DNA of 64,000 nucleotides from contig NZ_CP083985.1 of the NCBI RefSeq assembly GCF_020172665.1, positions 3,323,511 through 3,387,510 on the forward strand. The letters are read 5' to 3'. The stretch is from [Mycobacterium] zoologicum. Its GTDB lineage: Bacteria; Actinomycetota; Actinomycetes; Mycobacteriales; Mycobacteriaceae. A program made the translations under genes and the position numbers. The notes beneath the pieces were generated by a model that searched no databases, was not told the origin of the DNA, and saw nothing but the letters and a program-made list of their open reading frames with translations. The stretch's first letter is position 1. The number at the start of each line of letters is the position of its first letter. This document shows positions 48,807 to 56,253 of this stretch, piece by piece.

Positions 48807-49012
48807 TGTAGTGACCTGAGAGGTTGTTGACGGCGTGGCAGCTTGAAATGGGGAGGACCTCCTGACGGAGTGGATGTGTCTAGGCATTCATTCCGTAGGA
48901 GGTCCTCGTGTCTCACGCTAACGCCCGCACCAACGTTTTCGCTCGACGTCTGATCGTGGAACGTGTCGCCGCTGGTTGGCCGCCCGCCCATGTCGCTGAG
49001 CAGCTGGGTATG
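48807..49012 (+). mobile_element. 5' end fragment of an IS481-family element
   Basis: TGTAGTGACCTGAGAGG at the left resembles an IS end. The GTG at 48908 begins SHANARTNVFARRLIVERVAAGWPPAHVAEQLG, the N-terminal helix-turn-helix of IS481-type transposases, with AGGAGG upstream. It breaks off near 49010, where the antisense decarboxylase sequence resumes. The rest of the transposase and the right end are absent, so it cannot move by itself. Confidence 0.75.
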
Positions 49013-50050
49013 CTCGCGCAGCCAGTCCCTGGCCTGATAGCCCGAGGTGCCGGTCCCCGAGACGTCCACCAGAACCTGCAGCCGGTCCAGGTCGTGGGAG
49101 GCCTCGGCTCCCAACAGCACGTCCTCGAGCACCTCGACGCCGGGCAACGTGTCGATGCGCTGCCGTACGTCGTGCGCCAGCTCCAGTGCGGCACTGAGCA
49201 GTTCGTGGCCGTGAGCCACCATCTGGCGGCGCCAGCCGTCGAGCGCGGCATAGATCGGGACGCTGGGGCTGGTGGTCATCAACAGGTCCGCGCACGCGGT
49301 CAACCGGTTGCGGTCGACCAGGTCGCCCTGCACGTGATACACCGAGCCCTGCTCGAATCCGGCTCCCATCTTGTGCACGCTGACGACGCAGACGTCGGCG
49401 CCAGCGTCCATCGCCCAGGTGGGCAGGTCCTGATGGAAGGGCAGGTGTGCACCCCAGGCCTCGTCGACGATCAGCGGCTTGCCGCGCTGATGGCAGATCT
49501 CGGCGATGGCGTGCAGGTCCGCGCAGGTCCCATACGGCGAGGGACTGACGACCAGCGCACCGGCGGCATCGGGATGCTCCTCCCACGCACCGGCGACCCG
49601 TTCCGGTGACGGCGGGTGACAGAAATGCCGTTCGGCGTCCCAGCGCGGGGCGATCCAGCGCGGCCGGATACCGGAGAAGATCAACCCGCCAACAATGGAT
49701 TTGTGGCTGTCGCGCGGCAGCAGCAGCCCGCCGTCGGAGCCGCCGGCCACCGCCATCATGGCCGCACGCACCGAAAGCGAACTGCCGCAGGTGGAGAAGA
49801 ACGCCGTCTCGGCTCCCACCGCATCGGCCATCAACTGCTCGGCGTCGGTGAGAATCCCGGAGCCCGCCCGCCAGTCGTCCAGTCCGCCGCGAGCGAGCAC
49901 GTCCGCGCGGAACAGGTCGGATCCCACTACTGCACGTACCGACTCGTCGGCGCCGCGACCCTGGCGGTGCCCCGGAGGGCTGAAGCCGTAGCGGTCTTTC
50001 CGGTGGTAACCGGCCAAGGCTTCCAGCACGGGCGCTCGGCGGTGATCCAT
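49013..50050 (-). pseudogene. Orn/Lys/Arg decarboxylase-family gene truncated by an IS fragment
   Basis: About 346 residues of a PLP fold-type I decarboxylase: FSPPGHRQGRGADE, FFSTCGSSLSVRAAMMA, LIVDEAWGAHLPFH (Asp to the pyridine N) and VVSVHKMGAGFEQGSVYH (PLP Lys). The homology ends after DWLREHTQ, where the family continues for about 120 more residues. Beyond that, the frame runs antisense through the IS481 piece and is meaningless. The C-terminal domain that shapes the active site is lost, so it is probably inactive. It follows a membrane gene by 3 nt in a SigF-type operon. Confidence 0.75.
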
Positions 50051-50053
50051 AGG

Positions 50054-50404
50054 TCAGCGACGGAAGGCGATGACCAGCGCCAGTAGGTCGATGCCCAACA
50101 GCACCCAACCTGCCACCGGGACAACGAATCCCCGTCGGCGCCCGGCCGTCCAGAACGACGCCAGGATGGTCAGCGCGGCGATGACGGGCGCGCCGTAGTA
50201 CAGGATGGCGAACACCACCCCGCTGGGTCCCAGGTCGGGGCACTCGGCGGTGCTGCAGGCCGCGGTGCTCATCACCGCGCCCGTCGCGGACGCCATCACC
50301 AGCGCCGCCCCGGCGGCGGTCAACAGTGCCGTCACCCAGTTGACCCACAGTCGGGCGCGGTGGTTGCGCTCTTGGACCGGCACGGGCATCGGTTCTCCGA
50401 TCAC
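50054..50404 (-). CDS. hypothetical membrane protein
   Basis: 116 residues with three hydrophobic helices (about 22-45, 62-85, 93-113). A CSTAEC segment between the first two could form a disulphide on the outside. The GTG overlaps the stop of the PfpI-like gene (GTGA), and the decarboxylase starts 3 nt later, so the three form one operon behind the promoter at 51006-51031. Family not recognised. Confidence 0.75.
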   Translation of the reverse strand: MIGEPMPVPVQERNHRARLWVNWVTALLTAAGAALVMASATGAVMSTAACSTAECPDLGPSGVVFAILYYGAPVIAALTILASFWTAGRRRGFVVPVAGWVLLGIDLLALVIAFRR

Positions 50405-50970
50405 AGCGTCGCCTCCCGCCTAGCAAACTCCCGGACCAGCGCGTCGCAGAACTGTGGCAGGTCATCGGGTTTGCGGCTCGACAACAGGATCGAGGGCTTG
50501 CAGTCGCAGCGCACCACCGGCTCGTCGACCCACTCACCGCCTGCGTTGACGATATCGGTGCGCAGGCTCGGCCAGGACGTGAGCCGCCGTCCCGCGACGA
50601 CTCCGGCCTCCACCAATGTCCACGGCCCGTGACAGATCACGGCGACCGGTTTGCCGGCGTCGAAGAACGCCCGGACGAACGCCACCGCGCGCTCGTCGGT
50701 GCGCAACTGGTCGGGGTTGGCCACCCCGCCCGGCAGCACCAGCGCGTCGAAGTCGTCGGCGCTGACGTCGTCGATCGCCCGATCCACGTCGAACTGGTCG
50801 CCGCGATCCAGATGGTTGAACGCGGACACGGGCCCGCGGGTCGTCGACACCAGCGCCGGCCAGCCGCCGGCCTTGGCGACCGCCCGCCACGGTTCGGTCA
50901 GCTCGACCTGCTCAACGCCGTCGGGCGCCACCAGAAACGCGACCTGTCGGCCGCCCAGCGATCCGGACAT
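50401..50970 (-). CDS. DJ-1/PfpI family protein
   Basis: 189 residues. QVAFLVAPDGVEQVEL at the N-terminus, LVLPGGVANPDQLRTDE, and the nucleophile elbow PVAVICHGPWTLVEAG with the reactive Cys next to His, as in PfpI/YhbO-type stress proteins proposed to act as proteases or on glycated molecules. ATG at 50970 with GGGGAG upstream and a full SigF-type promoter 36 nt before. Fits the stress island. Confidence 0.93.
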   Translation of the reverse strand: MSGSLGGRQVAFLVAPDGVEQVELTEPWRAVAKAGGWPALVSTTRGPVSAFNHLDRGDQFDVDRAIDDVSADDFDALVLPGGVANPDQLRTDERAVAFVRAFFDAGKPVAVICHGPWTLVEAGVVAGRRLTSWPSLRTDIVNAGGEWVDEPVVRCDCKPSILLSSRKPDDLPQFCDALVREFARREATL

Positions 50971-51005
50971 CAGTCTCCCCTTTCATGCCGGCTTACCCCT
51001 GCTTC

Positions 51006-51031
51006 CTACCCGATGGCCGAGCGGCACAAAC
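51006..51031 (-). promoter_or_regulatory. SigF-type promoter of the PfpI operon
   Basis: Minus strand GTTT, 16 nt, GGGTAG; 35 nt before the ATG at 50970. Confidence 0.75.
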
Positions 51032-51060
51032 GGGCCGGTGCAGCCGGCCGTCACCGGGGG

Positions 51061-51249
51061 TTAGCTCGCCGGAATGAGTCGGCGACCGGTGGTCGCGGCG
51101 GCCACGGTAACCGCCGCGACCAGCCCGCCGTAGACCAGCAACACCATCAGGTATCCCCCCAGCGGCCGCGGGTTGTCGCCGCGGTATGCGTCGGCTTCCC
51201 GCTTGGCTGCATCCGTGAGGGCGCTGCCGGTCTCGGCCGATCCTGCCAT
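51061..51249 (-). CDS. small membrane protein
   Basis: 62 residues. Soluble N-terminus (AGSAETGSALTDAAKREADAYRGDNP) and one hydrophobic helix (LGGYLMVLLVYGGLVAAVTVAAATTG) near the end, so a tail-anchored protein with the N-terminus inside. ATG at 51249 lies 3 nt after the stop of the haemophore-like gene, suggesting co-transcription with it. Function unknown. Confidence 0.65.
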   Translation of the reverse strand: MAGSAETGSALTDAAKREADAYRGDNPRPLGGYLMVLLVYGGLVAAVTVAAATTGRRLIPAS

Positions 51250-51252
51250 CGC

Positions 51253-51591
51253 TCAGTAGTTGTCGCAGGTGTTGGCGATGGGGCCGACGAGATTGACGAA
51301 CTGCGCCCCCTCGGGCGACCCCTGGGCCTGCTGCAGCATCTGCTCACGCTGCGGCGGCGCCGATGCGAGGAAGCTCTGCAGGAAGGACTGCGCCGTGGGC
51401 GTGGCGTTGAATTGCGCTGCGGTCTGCGGTGATTGAGCGTTCATTGCGGCGACGACCTGTGAGTAGCTGCAGGTGGTGTTGACCGCCGGGTTCTGCCCCG
51501 GATCCGCGGACGCGACTCCCCCGGTTGTCAGCGCCAGCGCCACGCCGCCGGCGGCGGCGACGCCCAGCCTGGTCAAAGACATTGTGATCAT
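51253..51591 (-). CDS. secreted haemophore-related protein
   Basis: 112 residues. Signal peptide SLTRLGVAAAGGVALALTTGGVASA, then a helical mature part with two Cys (CSYSQVVAAMNAQSPQTAAQF ... NTCDNY), QSFLQSFLASAPPQREQML, the pattern of Rv0203-like haem-binding proteins that shuttle haem to the cell. ATG at 51591 has GGGAGAA. Haem ligands are not identifiable with certainty. Divergent from the cutinase. Confidence 0.85.
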   Translation of the reverse strand: MITMSLTRLGVAAAGGVALALTTGGVASADPGQNPAVNTTCSYSQVVAAMNAQSPQTAAQFNATPTAQSFLQSFLASAPPQREQMLQQAQGSPEGAQFVNLVGPIANTCDNY

Positions 51592-51689
51592 TGGATTCTC
51601 CCATTCGACTTCGAATTCCGTCAGTGACGGCATCGACGTAGGCTTGCCGTTTTCACGCGGGCTAAACCACCGTTTGCCGTGTGTCGGCA

Positions 51690-52385
51690 ATGGGTATCGG
51701 AAGAAACGCTGTGTTAGCCCGGATACTCACCGCGGTCGGCCTGTGCGGTTCGACGCTGTTGGTCTGCCCCGGCGGGGCGGCGGAGCCCGGCTGCCCCGAC
51801 ATCGAGGTGGTGTTCGCCCGCGGCACCACCGAGGCGCCCGGCGTCGGATGGATCGGCCAGCAGTTCGTCGACGCCCTGCGGTGGCGTGTCATGGGCCGCT
51901 CGGTGGGCGTGTACCCGGTCGACTTTCCGGCGGTTCCCGAGTTCGCACCCACGGTCGCCGGTGTCGTCGATGCCGCCGGGCACATCACCGACACGGCGGC
52001 GGGCTGCCCGGACACCCGACTGGTCCTGGGCGGCTACTCCCGCGGCGCGGCCCTGATCGGCTACGTCACCGAACCGGCGGCAGCCGCGGGCGGCTTCCCG
52101 CCCCCGCTGCCACCCGAGACGGCCGTCCATGTCGCCGCCATCGCGCTGCTGGGCAAGCCGGCACCGGCGTTCCTGGACTCCCTCGGGGCGCCGCCGGTGG
52201 TGATCGGACCCGACTACGCGGCCAAGACGATCGAACTGTGCGCGCCCGGCGACCCGATCTGCTCGGCGGGCACGGACGGTGCGGCGCATGCGGCCTACGC
52301 CGGCAACGGTATGACCGCTCAGGCCGCCGATTTCGCCGCAGACCGGCTCAGGCCACCCGAAACTGTTCCAGGTCAGCCACTTTGA
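51690..52385 (+). CDS. secreted cutinase-family esterase
   Basis: 231 residues. Signal peptide to about residue 30 (ILTAVGLCGSTLLVCPGGAAEPG), then the cutinase fold: CPDIEVVFARGTTEAPGVGWIGQ, nucleophile GGYSRGAALI, and CAPGDPICSAG carrying the catalytic Asp with the Cys pair; His in AAHAAYAGN. Mycobacterial Culp proteins hydrolyse lipid esters at the surface. A GTG at 51681 is an alternative start; no clear ribosome-binding site distinguishes them. The 3' end overlaps the convergent enolase-family gene by 38 bp. Confidence 0.9.
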   Translation: MGIGRNAVLARILTAVGLCGSTLLVCPGGAAEPGCPDIEVVFARGTTEAPGVGWIGQQFVDALRWRVMGRSVGVYPVDFPAVPEFAPTVAGVVDAAGHITDTAAGCPDTRLVLGGYSRGAALIGYVTEPAAAAGGFPPPLPPETAVHVAAIALLGKPAPAFLDSLGAPPVVIGPDYAAKTIELCAPGDPICSAGTDGAAHAAYAGNGMTAQAADFAADRLRPPETVPGQPL

Positions 52386-53460
52386 CGCTCAGACCGTGGC
52401 CAGCCGCACCGCGGTCCGGACGCAGCACACCGCCCGGTTCGGGGCGCAGCACACCGTCGAACGCAATCTGCTCGATGCGCACATGGTCGTGGAAGTACTC
52501 CAGATGGCGCAGGTGCCACAGCGCCGCACCCACGTGTGCGCTGATCTGTGGCGCGCAGTGCAGTGACAGGTCCATGCTGCGGGCGTCGCACAGGGCGCCC
52601 ACCTTGAGCACTCCGGTGATGCCCAGGCACCGGGTGACGTCGGCCTGCGGGCAGTCGACGGCACCCGCGCCGAGCAGCCGCTGGAAATACGGCAGGTCGT
52701 AGCCGTACTCGCCGGCGGCGATGTCCATGCCCGCCGGCGCGTGCTCGCGCAGCAGGTGCAGGCCTTCGAGATCATCGGAGCTGACCGGCTCCTCGAACCA
52801 CCGCACGTTGTGTTCGGCGAAGCGCTGCGCCCAGTCCAGTGCCAGCTTGCGGTGGTATGCGCCGTTGGCGTCGACGAACAACTCGGTGTCGGGGCCGATC
52901 GCCGAGCGCGCCGCGTACACCCGGGTTCCGTCGGCGACCGGGTCACGCCCGACCTTGATCTTGACCCGGCCGATGTCCTGCTGCACCCATCCGGCGAGTT
53001 GGCGGCGCAAGGTGTCGTCGTCGTAGGAGGTGAATCCGCCGCTGCCGTAGATCGGGGTGGCGTCGTGCATCGCGCCCAGCGCGACGACCAGTGATACGTC
53101 GAGCAACCGGGCCCGCAGATCCCACAGCGCGATGTCGACCGCAGCGATCGCCTCGGCGACCATGCCGGGCCGGCCCAGGTTGCGCACCGCACGCACCATG
53201 TCGGCCCAGCGGGCCGGCGGCGCCAGGGCGTCGCCGCCGGCGATGATCCCGGCCAGCTTGTCGCGGACCACGGTGACCGCTGCGGTGCCGGCGTAGGTGT
53301 AGCCGACGCCGGTCTGCCCGCCGGCGCCGACGGTGACCAGCACCAGCGTGGTGGAGTCCCAGACCAGGGTGCCGTCGGACTCGGGGGCCTCGGTGGGAAT
53401 CGTGTAGGCGGCGACCTCGATCGAGGACACCGGTACCGGCGCGCCGCGGGGCAGGCTCAT
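52348..53460 (-). CDS. enolase-superfamily enzyme (mandelate racemase/muconate lactonising type)
   Basis: 370 residues. N-terminal capping domain (SIEVAAYTIPTEAPESDGTLVWDSTTLVLVTV), barrel with RVKIKVGRDP (catalytic KxK), metal ligands in LFVDANGAYH, WFEEPVSSDDL and AGEYGYDL, and HCAPQISAHV near the end. The KxK Lys and a C-terminal His suggest dehydratase or racemase chemistry on a sugar acid. ATG at 53460, 3 nt from the divergent glucoamylase remnant. Substrate not readable. Confidence 0.9.
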   Translation of the reverse strand: MSLPRGAPVPVSSIEVAAYTIPTEAPESDGTLVWDSTTLVLVTVGAGGQTGVGYTYAGTAAVTVVRDKLAGIIAGGDALAPPARWADMVRAVRNLGRPGMVAEAIAAVDIALWDLRARLLDVSLVVALGAMHDATPIYGSGGFTSYDDDTLRRQLAGWVQQDIGRVKIKVGRDPVADGTRVYAARSAIGPDTELFVDANGAYHRKLALDWAQRFAEHNVRWFEEPVSSDDLEGLHLLREHAPAGMDIAAGEYGYDLPYFQRLLGAGAVDCPQADVTRCLGITGVLKVGALCDARSMDLSLHCAPQISAHVGAALWHLRHLEYFHDHVRIEQIAFDGVLRPEPGGVLRPDRGAAGHGLSVKVADLEQFRVA

Positions 53461-53463
53461 GCC

Positions 53464-53880
53464 GTGGTGACTACCCGCGCGCCGGCGTGGGTATGCACTG
53501 CGGCATGGACGACGAGCCCCCCGCAGGTGCTGCGCCAGTATGCGCTGATCGCCGACGGCGAGCGCGGCGTCGTGGTGGGGCCGCACGGCGACTTCTGCTG
53601 GATGCGCCTGCCCCGCTGGGACAGTCCGGCGGTGTTCAGTTCACTGCTCGGCGGGGCTGCGGTGCTGCGCGGCCTGACCAGCTCCGGCGGCGGGATGGTG
53701 GCGGCCGCGACGATGTCGCCGCCGGAGCGCGCCAAGGCCGTGACCCACGACGGCTTCGTCTATCGGTATCGCCCCAATGGGCGCGACCTCGGCGAGGCCG
53801 AAGGGGCGTTCGTGCTGTGCAGCTTCGTGATGGCCCTGGCCGAGGCGGCGCACCTGATCTCCAAGAACGTCACGGCTTGA
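53464..53880 (+). pseudogene. glycoside hydrolase family 15 gene with internal deletion
   Basis: Up to 138 residues. VLRQYALIADGERGVVVGPHGDFCWMRLPRWDSPAVFSSLLGG is the N-terminal start of GH15-type proteins. The end, THDGFVYRYRPNGRDLGEAEGAFVLCSFVMALAEA, resembles a segment near the C-terminus of the same family (DGFV-RY ... EGAFL-CSF). Roughly 400 residues including the whole catalytic barrel are missing between, and the two parts are joined in frame. It is a deletion remnant; a tiny functional protein is possible but unlikely. Confidence 0.7.
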
Positions 53881-53922
53881 ATCACCGAACGGACTGAAGC
53901 GTTGGGTGACTCAAGTGCACCG

Positions 53923-54711
53923 CTACTGCAACTGATCGCGCAGCCGGGCCAGCGATTTGGCGAGCAGACGCGATACGTGCATCTGAGAGATGCCGACCCG
54001 CTCAGCGATCTGCGTCTGGGTCATCGATTCGAAGAACCGCAACACCAGCACGGTGCGTTCCCGATCCGGAAGCGCATTGAGTAAGGGCCGCAACGTTTCT
54101 CGATCATCGATCCGGACCAGGCCGGCATCGATGTCACCCAGGGTGTCGGCAATCGAGCGGACGTCGTCCTCGTCGGATTTGCCGCCGCTGTCGATCGACA
54201 GCGTGTTGTAGGAGCTGCCCGCCACCAGGCCCTCGACCACCTCCTCGCGGCTCATCTCCAGTTCCCGGGCCAGTTCGGAGGCGGTCGGCGCGCGCCCCAG
54301 GCGCTGCGAGAGTTCGGCGGTCGTCGCGCCGAGCCGCAGATGCAGCTCCTTGAGCCGGCGGGGCACCTTGACCGACCAGCTGTTGTCCCGGAAATGCCGC
54401 CGGACCTCGCCCATGATGGTCGGCACCGCAAATGAGACGAAATCCGAGCCGGTCTCGACATCGAATCGGGTGACGGCGTTGACCAGCCCGACCCGAGCGA
54501 CCTGAACGAGGTCGTCACGCAACTCACCACGGCCCTCGAAGCGGCGTGCGATGTGGTCGGCCAGCGGCAGGCACCGCTCGACGATCTTGTCCTTGCGGTT
54601 GCGGTAATCGGCCGAGCCGGAGTCGTATTGCGCGAGTTCGCGAAACAGGTCACCGACATCGGAGTACTCCGAGCCGGACTGGGAGCCGCCGGAGGCGGCG
54701 CGCCGGATCAC
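53923..54711 (-). CDS. sigF: RNA polymerase sigma factor SigF
   Basis: 262 residues, group 3 sigma factor. Region 2 near 55-115 (DDLVQVARVGLVNAVTRFDVETGSDFVSFAVPTIMGEVRRHFRD), region 3 (LGRAPTASELARELEMS) and region 4 helix-turn-helix at the end (ESMTQTQIAERVGISQMHVSRLL). It directs stress, stationary-phase and envelope genes through GTTT-N15-17-GGGTA promoters, several of which are seen in this window. GTG overlaps the rsbW stop (GTGA). In M. tuberculosis sigF directly neighbours accA3; here 25 kb lie between. Confidence 0.96.
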   Translation of the reverse strand: MIRRAASGGSQSGSEYSDVGDLFRELAQYDSGSADYRNRKDKIVERCLPLADHIARRFEGRGELRDDLVQVARVGLVNAVTRFDVETGSDFVSFAVPTIMGEVRRHFRDNSWSVKVPRRLKELHLRLGATTAELSQRLGRAPTASELARELEMSREEVVEGLVAGSSYNTLSIDSGGKSDEDDVRSIADTLGDIDAGLVRIDDRETLRPLLNALPDRERTVLVLRFFESMTQTQIAERVGISQMHVSRLLAKSLARLRDQLQ

Positions 54712-55145
54712 CGCCCGGCTTCTGCCCGTCGAGTTGTCAGGGTCACCCCGAATACCGCAACCGCACTACCGTTTTCATGGCCATCTTGGAACGCCCGCAC
54801 GTCGTCCACCAGCGACGTCAGCACATGCCAGCTGAAGCTGCCCGGGGTCAGCACATCGGTGCCGTCGCAGGCGGCCGAGGCCTGTATCGTCACGTCGTCG
54901 TCATGCGGATCGATAACCACGGTCAACGTCGCGTCCGGTGCCGCGCGACGGATCAGCAGGGTGCACAACTCATCGATCGCCAGCCGTAGATCGGCCACCT
55001 TGTCGACGTCGAGATCCTCGAAGGTGGCGATCGCACCAACCAGCATGCGCACCACCGCCAGACTCTCCAGCCGTGGGGTCACCCGCAGTTCCACGGCCCG
55101 CTCGCTATGTGGCCCCCGGATCCGCTGGCTCTGAATGTCGGCCAT
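54708..55145 (-). CDS. rsbW: anti-sigma factor RsbW (UsfX)
   Basis: 145 residues, the length of the M. tuberculosis homologue. HATPase-type fold with LRLAIDELCTLLIRRA (N box; the usual Asn is replaced) and VLTPGSFSWHVLTSLVDDV. It binds SigF and holds it inactive until a STAS antagonist displaces it. The ATG at 55145 has CGGGAGG; a 24-bp tandem duplication repeats the same site and an ATG at 55169, in frame. sigF overlaps its stop. Confidence 0.93.
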   Translation of the reverse strand: MADIQSQRIRGPHSERAVELRVTPRLESLAVVRMLVGAIATFEDLDVDKVADLRLAIDELCTLLIRRAAPDATLTVVIDPHDDDVTIQASAACDGTDVLTPGSFSWHVLTSLVDDVRAFQDGHENGSAVAVFGVTLTTRRAEAGR

Positions 55146-55182
55146 TGAGCCTCCCGGCATGTCGGTCATTGAGCCTCCCGGC
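55135..55182 (-). repeat. 24-bp tandem duplication of the rsbW initiation region
   Basis: Two adjoining 24-bp units (55135-55158 and 55159-55182) differ at one base. Each has the sequence GGGAGGCTCAATG, i.e. a ribosome-binding site and ATG, in the same frame because 24 is a multiple of three. Confidence 0.9.
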
Positions 55183-55359
55183 GAATTCGGACCGAGACCA
55201 CGGTTGGGCGCCAGCGAATCTGCGGCTGCCCGAAGACCAGTCATGGGTGTCCCTATACCCAGTTACCAGCGCATTGAATCATCAATTCCGACAATTTTCG
55301 AGACCAGACGCAGAAGCGGCCCGGCTGGAAAACCAACCGGGCCGCTTCTGCACCTGGGG

Positions 55360-55671
55360 CTAGCTCGTCGAGTGCTGCCAATGCGCCTCGGGGTGGGCCC
55401 GGTGCCACTCATGGTTCACCCTGCCGATCCGACGGTGTTCGATGACCAGCCACAATGCGCCCAGAGCGGCGGCGACCACTGCGACGATGGCCACCTCCAC
55501 ACCCTGGCGGTCGTGTCCGGTGCCGAATGCGGTGAGGCAGCCGATTCCGGTGACCATGCCCACCACCAGCAGGGCGTAGCCGGGCCAGCCCATCACGTCG
55601 ATGACGGCACGGCCGGCATGCGGCCGGGTCGTCCGGACGTGGTCAACCGGGTCGCGAAATGTGTCACCCAT
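55360..55671 (-). CDS. usfY: UsfY, first gene of the SigF operon
   Basis: 103 residues, two hydrophobic helices (about 28-48 and 56-78), N-terminus GDTFRDPVDHVRTTRPHAG, and a His-rich C-terminus (NHEWHRAHPEAHWQH). Position before rsbW-sigF matches usfY of M. tuberculosis (Rv3288c). ATG at 55671 follows CAGGAGAGG. The 215 bp between its stop and rsbW hold the duplicated rsbW start region and no other gene. I found no clear SigF promoter ahead of it; the 270-bp gap to 55941 contains nothing else I can name. Confidence 0.87.
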   Translation of the reverse strand: MGDTFRDPVDHVRTTRPHAGRAVIDVMGWPGYALLVVGMVTGIGCLTAFGTGHDRQGVEVAIVAVVAAALGALWLVIEHRRIGRVNHEWHRAHPEAHWQHSTS

Positions 55672-55941
55672 GTGCAGTTCCTCTCCTGAGTCGTCCGGCC
55701 CATCCGGAAAGGCGTTCCCAGGTCGTCCTTGCTAAGCCGAACCTGCGCACGCCCAAAATCTATCGTAGTCCGATGTGTTTCGATTTTGGTTCGATTTCCA
55801 GATATCTCACAGGCATCTCGCAGTAGAAGCCTGTCTTCCACCGCCCAGGTTTGGGCCGACCGCCCCCCGGGGAAGCCTTGAAGTGTGGCGGGCCTGCAAA
55901 CCGCGCGGGCCCGCCACACCCACAAATCCAGGGAGGGATTT

Positions 55942-56181
55942 ATGTCGGACGACAAGAGGAGCGGACCCGAAGAAGGGATCCGGGGCGCCGTGGAAGGTGT
56001 CAAAGGCATGGCCAAGGAAGCAGTCGGAACCGTGACGGGTAACGACGAAATGGCTCGGGAGGGCCGAGCGCAGCAGGACAAGGGCGAAGCGCAGCGTGAC
56101 GCCGCTAAACGCGAAGCCGAGGCCGAAGCGGCTCGGGCAGCGGCCAAAGCCGCAGAGAAGCGCGAGCAGTCCCACCAGTAG
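55942..56181 (+). CDS. CsbD-like stress protein
   Basis: 79 residues, mostly Ala, Glu, Lys and Gly. The N-terminal half reads GPEEGIRGAVEGVKGMAKEAVGTVTGNDEMAREGRAQQDKGEAQ, a pattern of CsbD/microaggregate-binding-type proteins; the second half is a charged helix. In other bacteria csbD is under general stress sigma control. GGGAGGG precedes the ATG at 55942. A weak SigF-like element (GTTT, 17 nt, GGGAAG at 55849-55875) lies upstream. Function of the family is unknown. Confidence 0.83.
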   Translation: MSDDKRSGPEEGIRGAVEGVKGMAKEAVGTVTGNDEMAREGRAQQDKGEAQRDAAKREAEAEAARAAAKAAEKREQSHQ

Positions 56182-56253
56182 CCACCCTTAGCCAGATTGA
56201 AGATGGGCCCGGTCCGCCCGGCGGGCCGGGTCTATCGCTGGCACCATGGCCAG

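Noticed and set aside
55672..55941. Search for a SigF autoregulatory promoter before usfY
   Set aside because: No GTTT-N15-17-GGGTA match was found; the nearest pair (GTTC and GGGAAC) has the wrong spacing.
56197..56253. Earlier start for lhr at 56197
   Set aside because: The added residues are basic and unlike the family; the GTG at 56254 begins where the helicase N-terminus begins.
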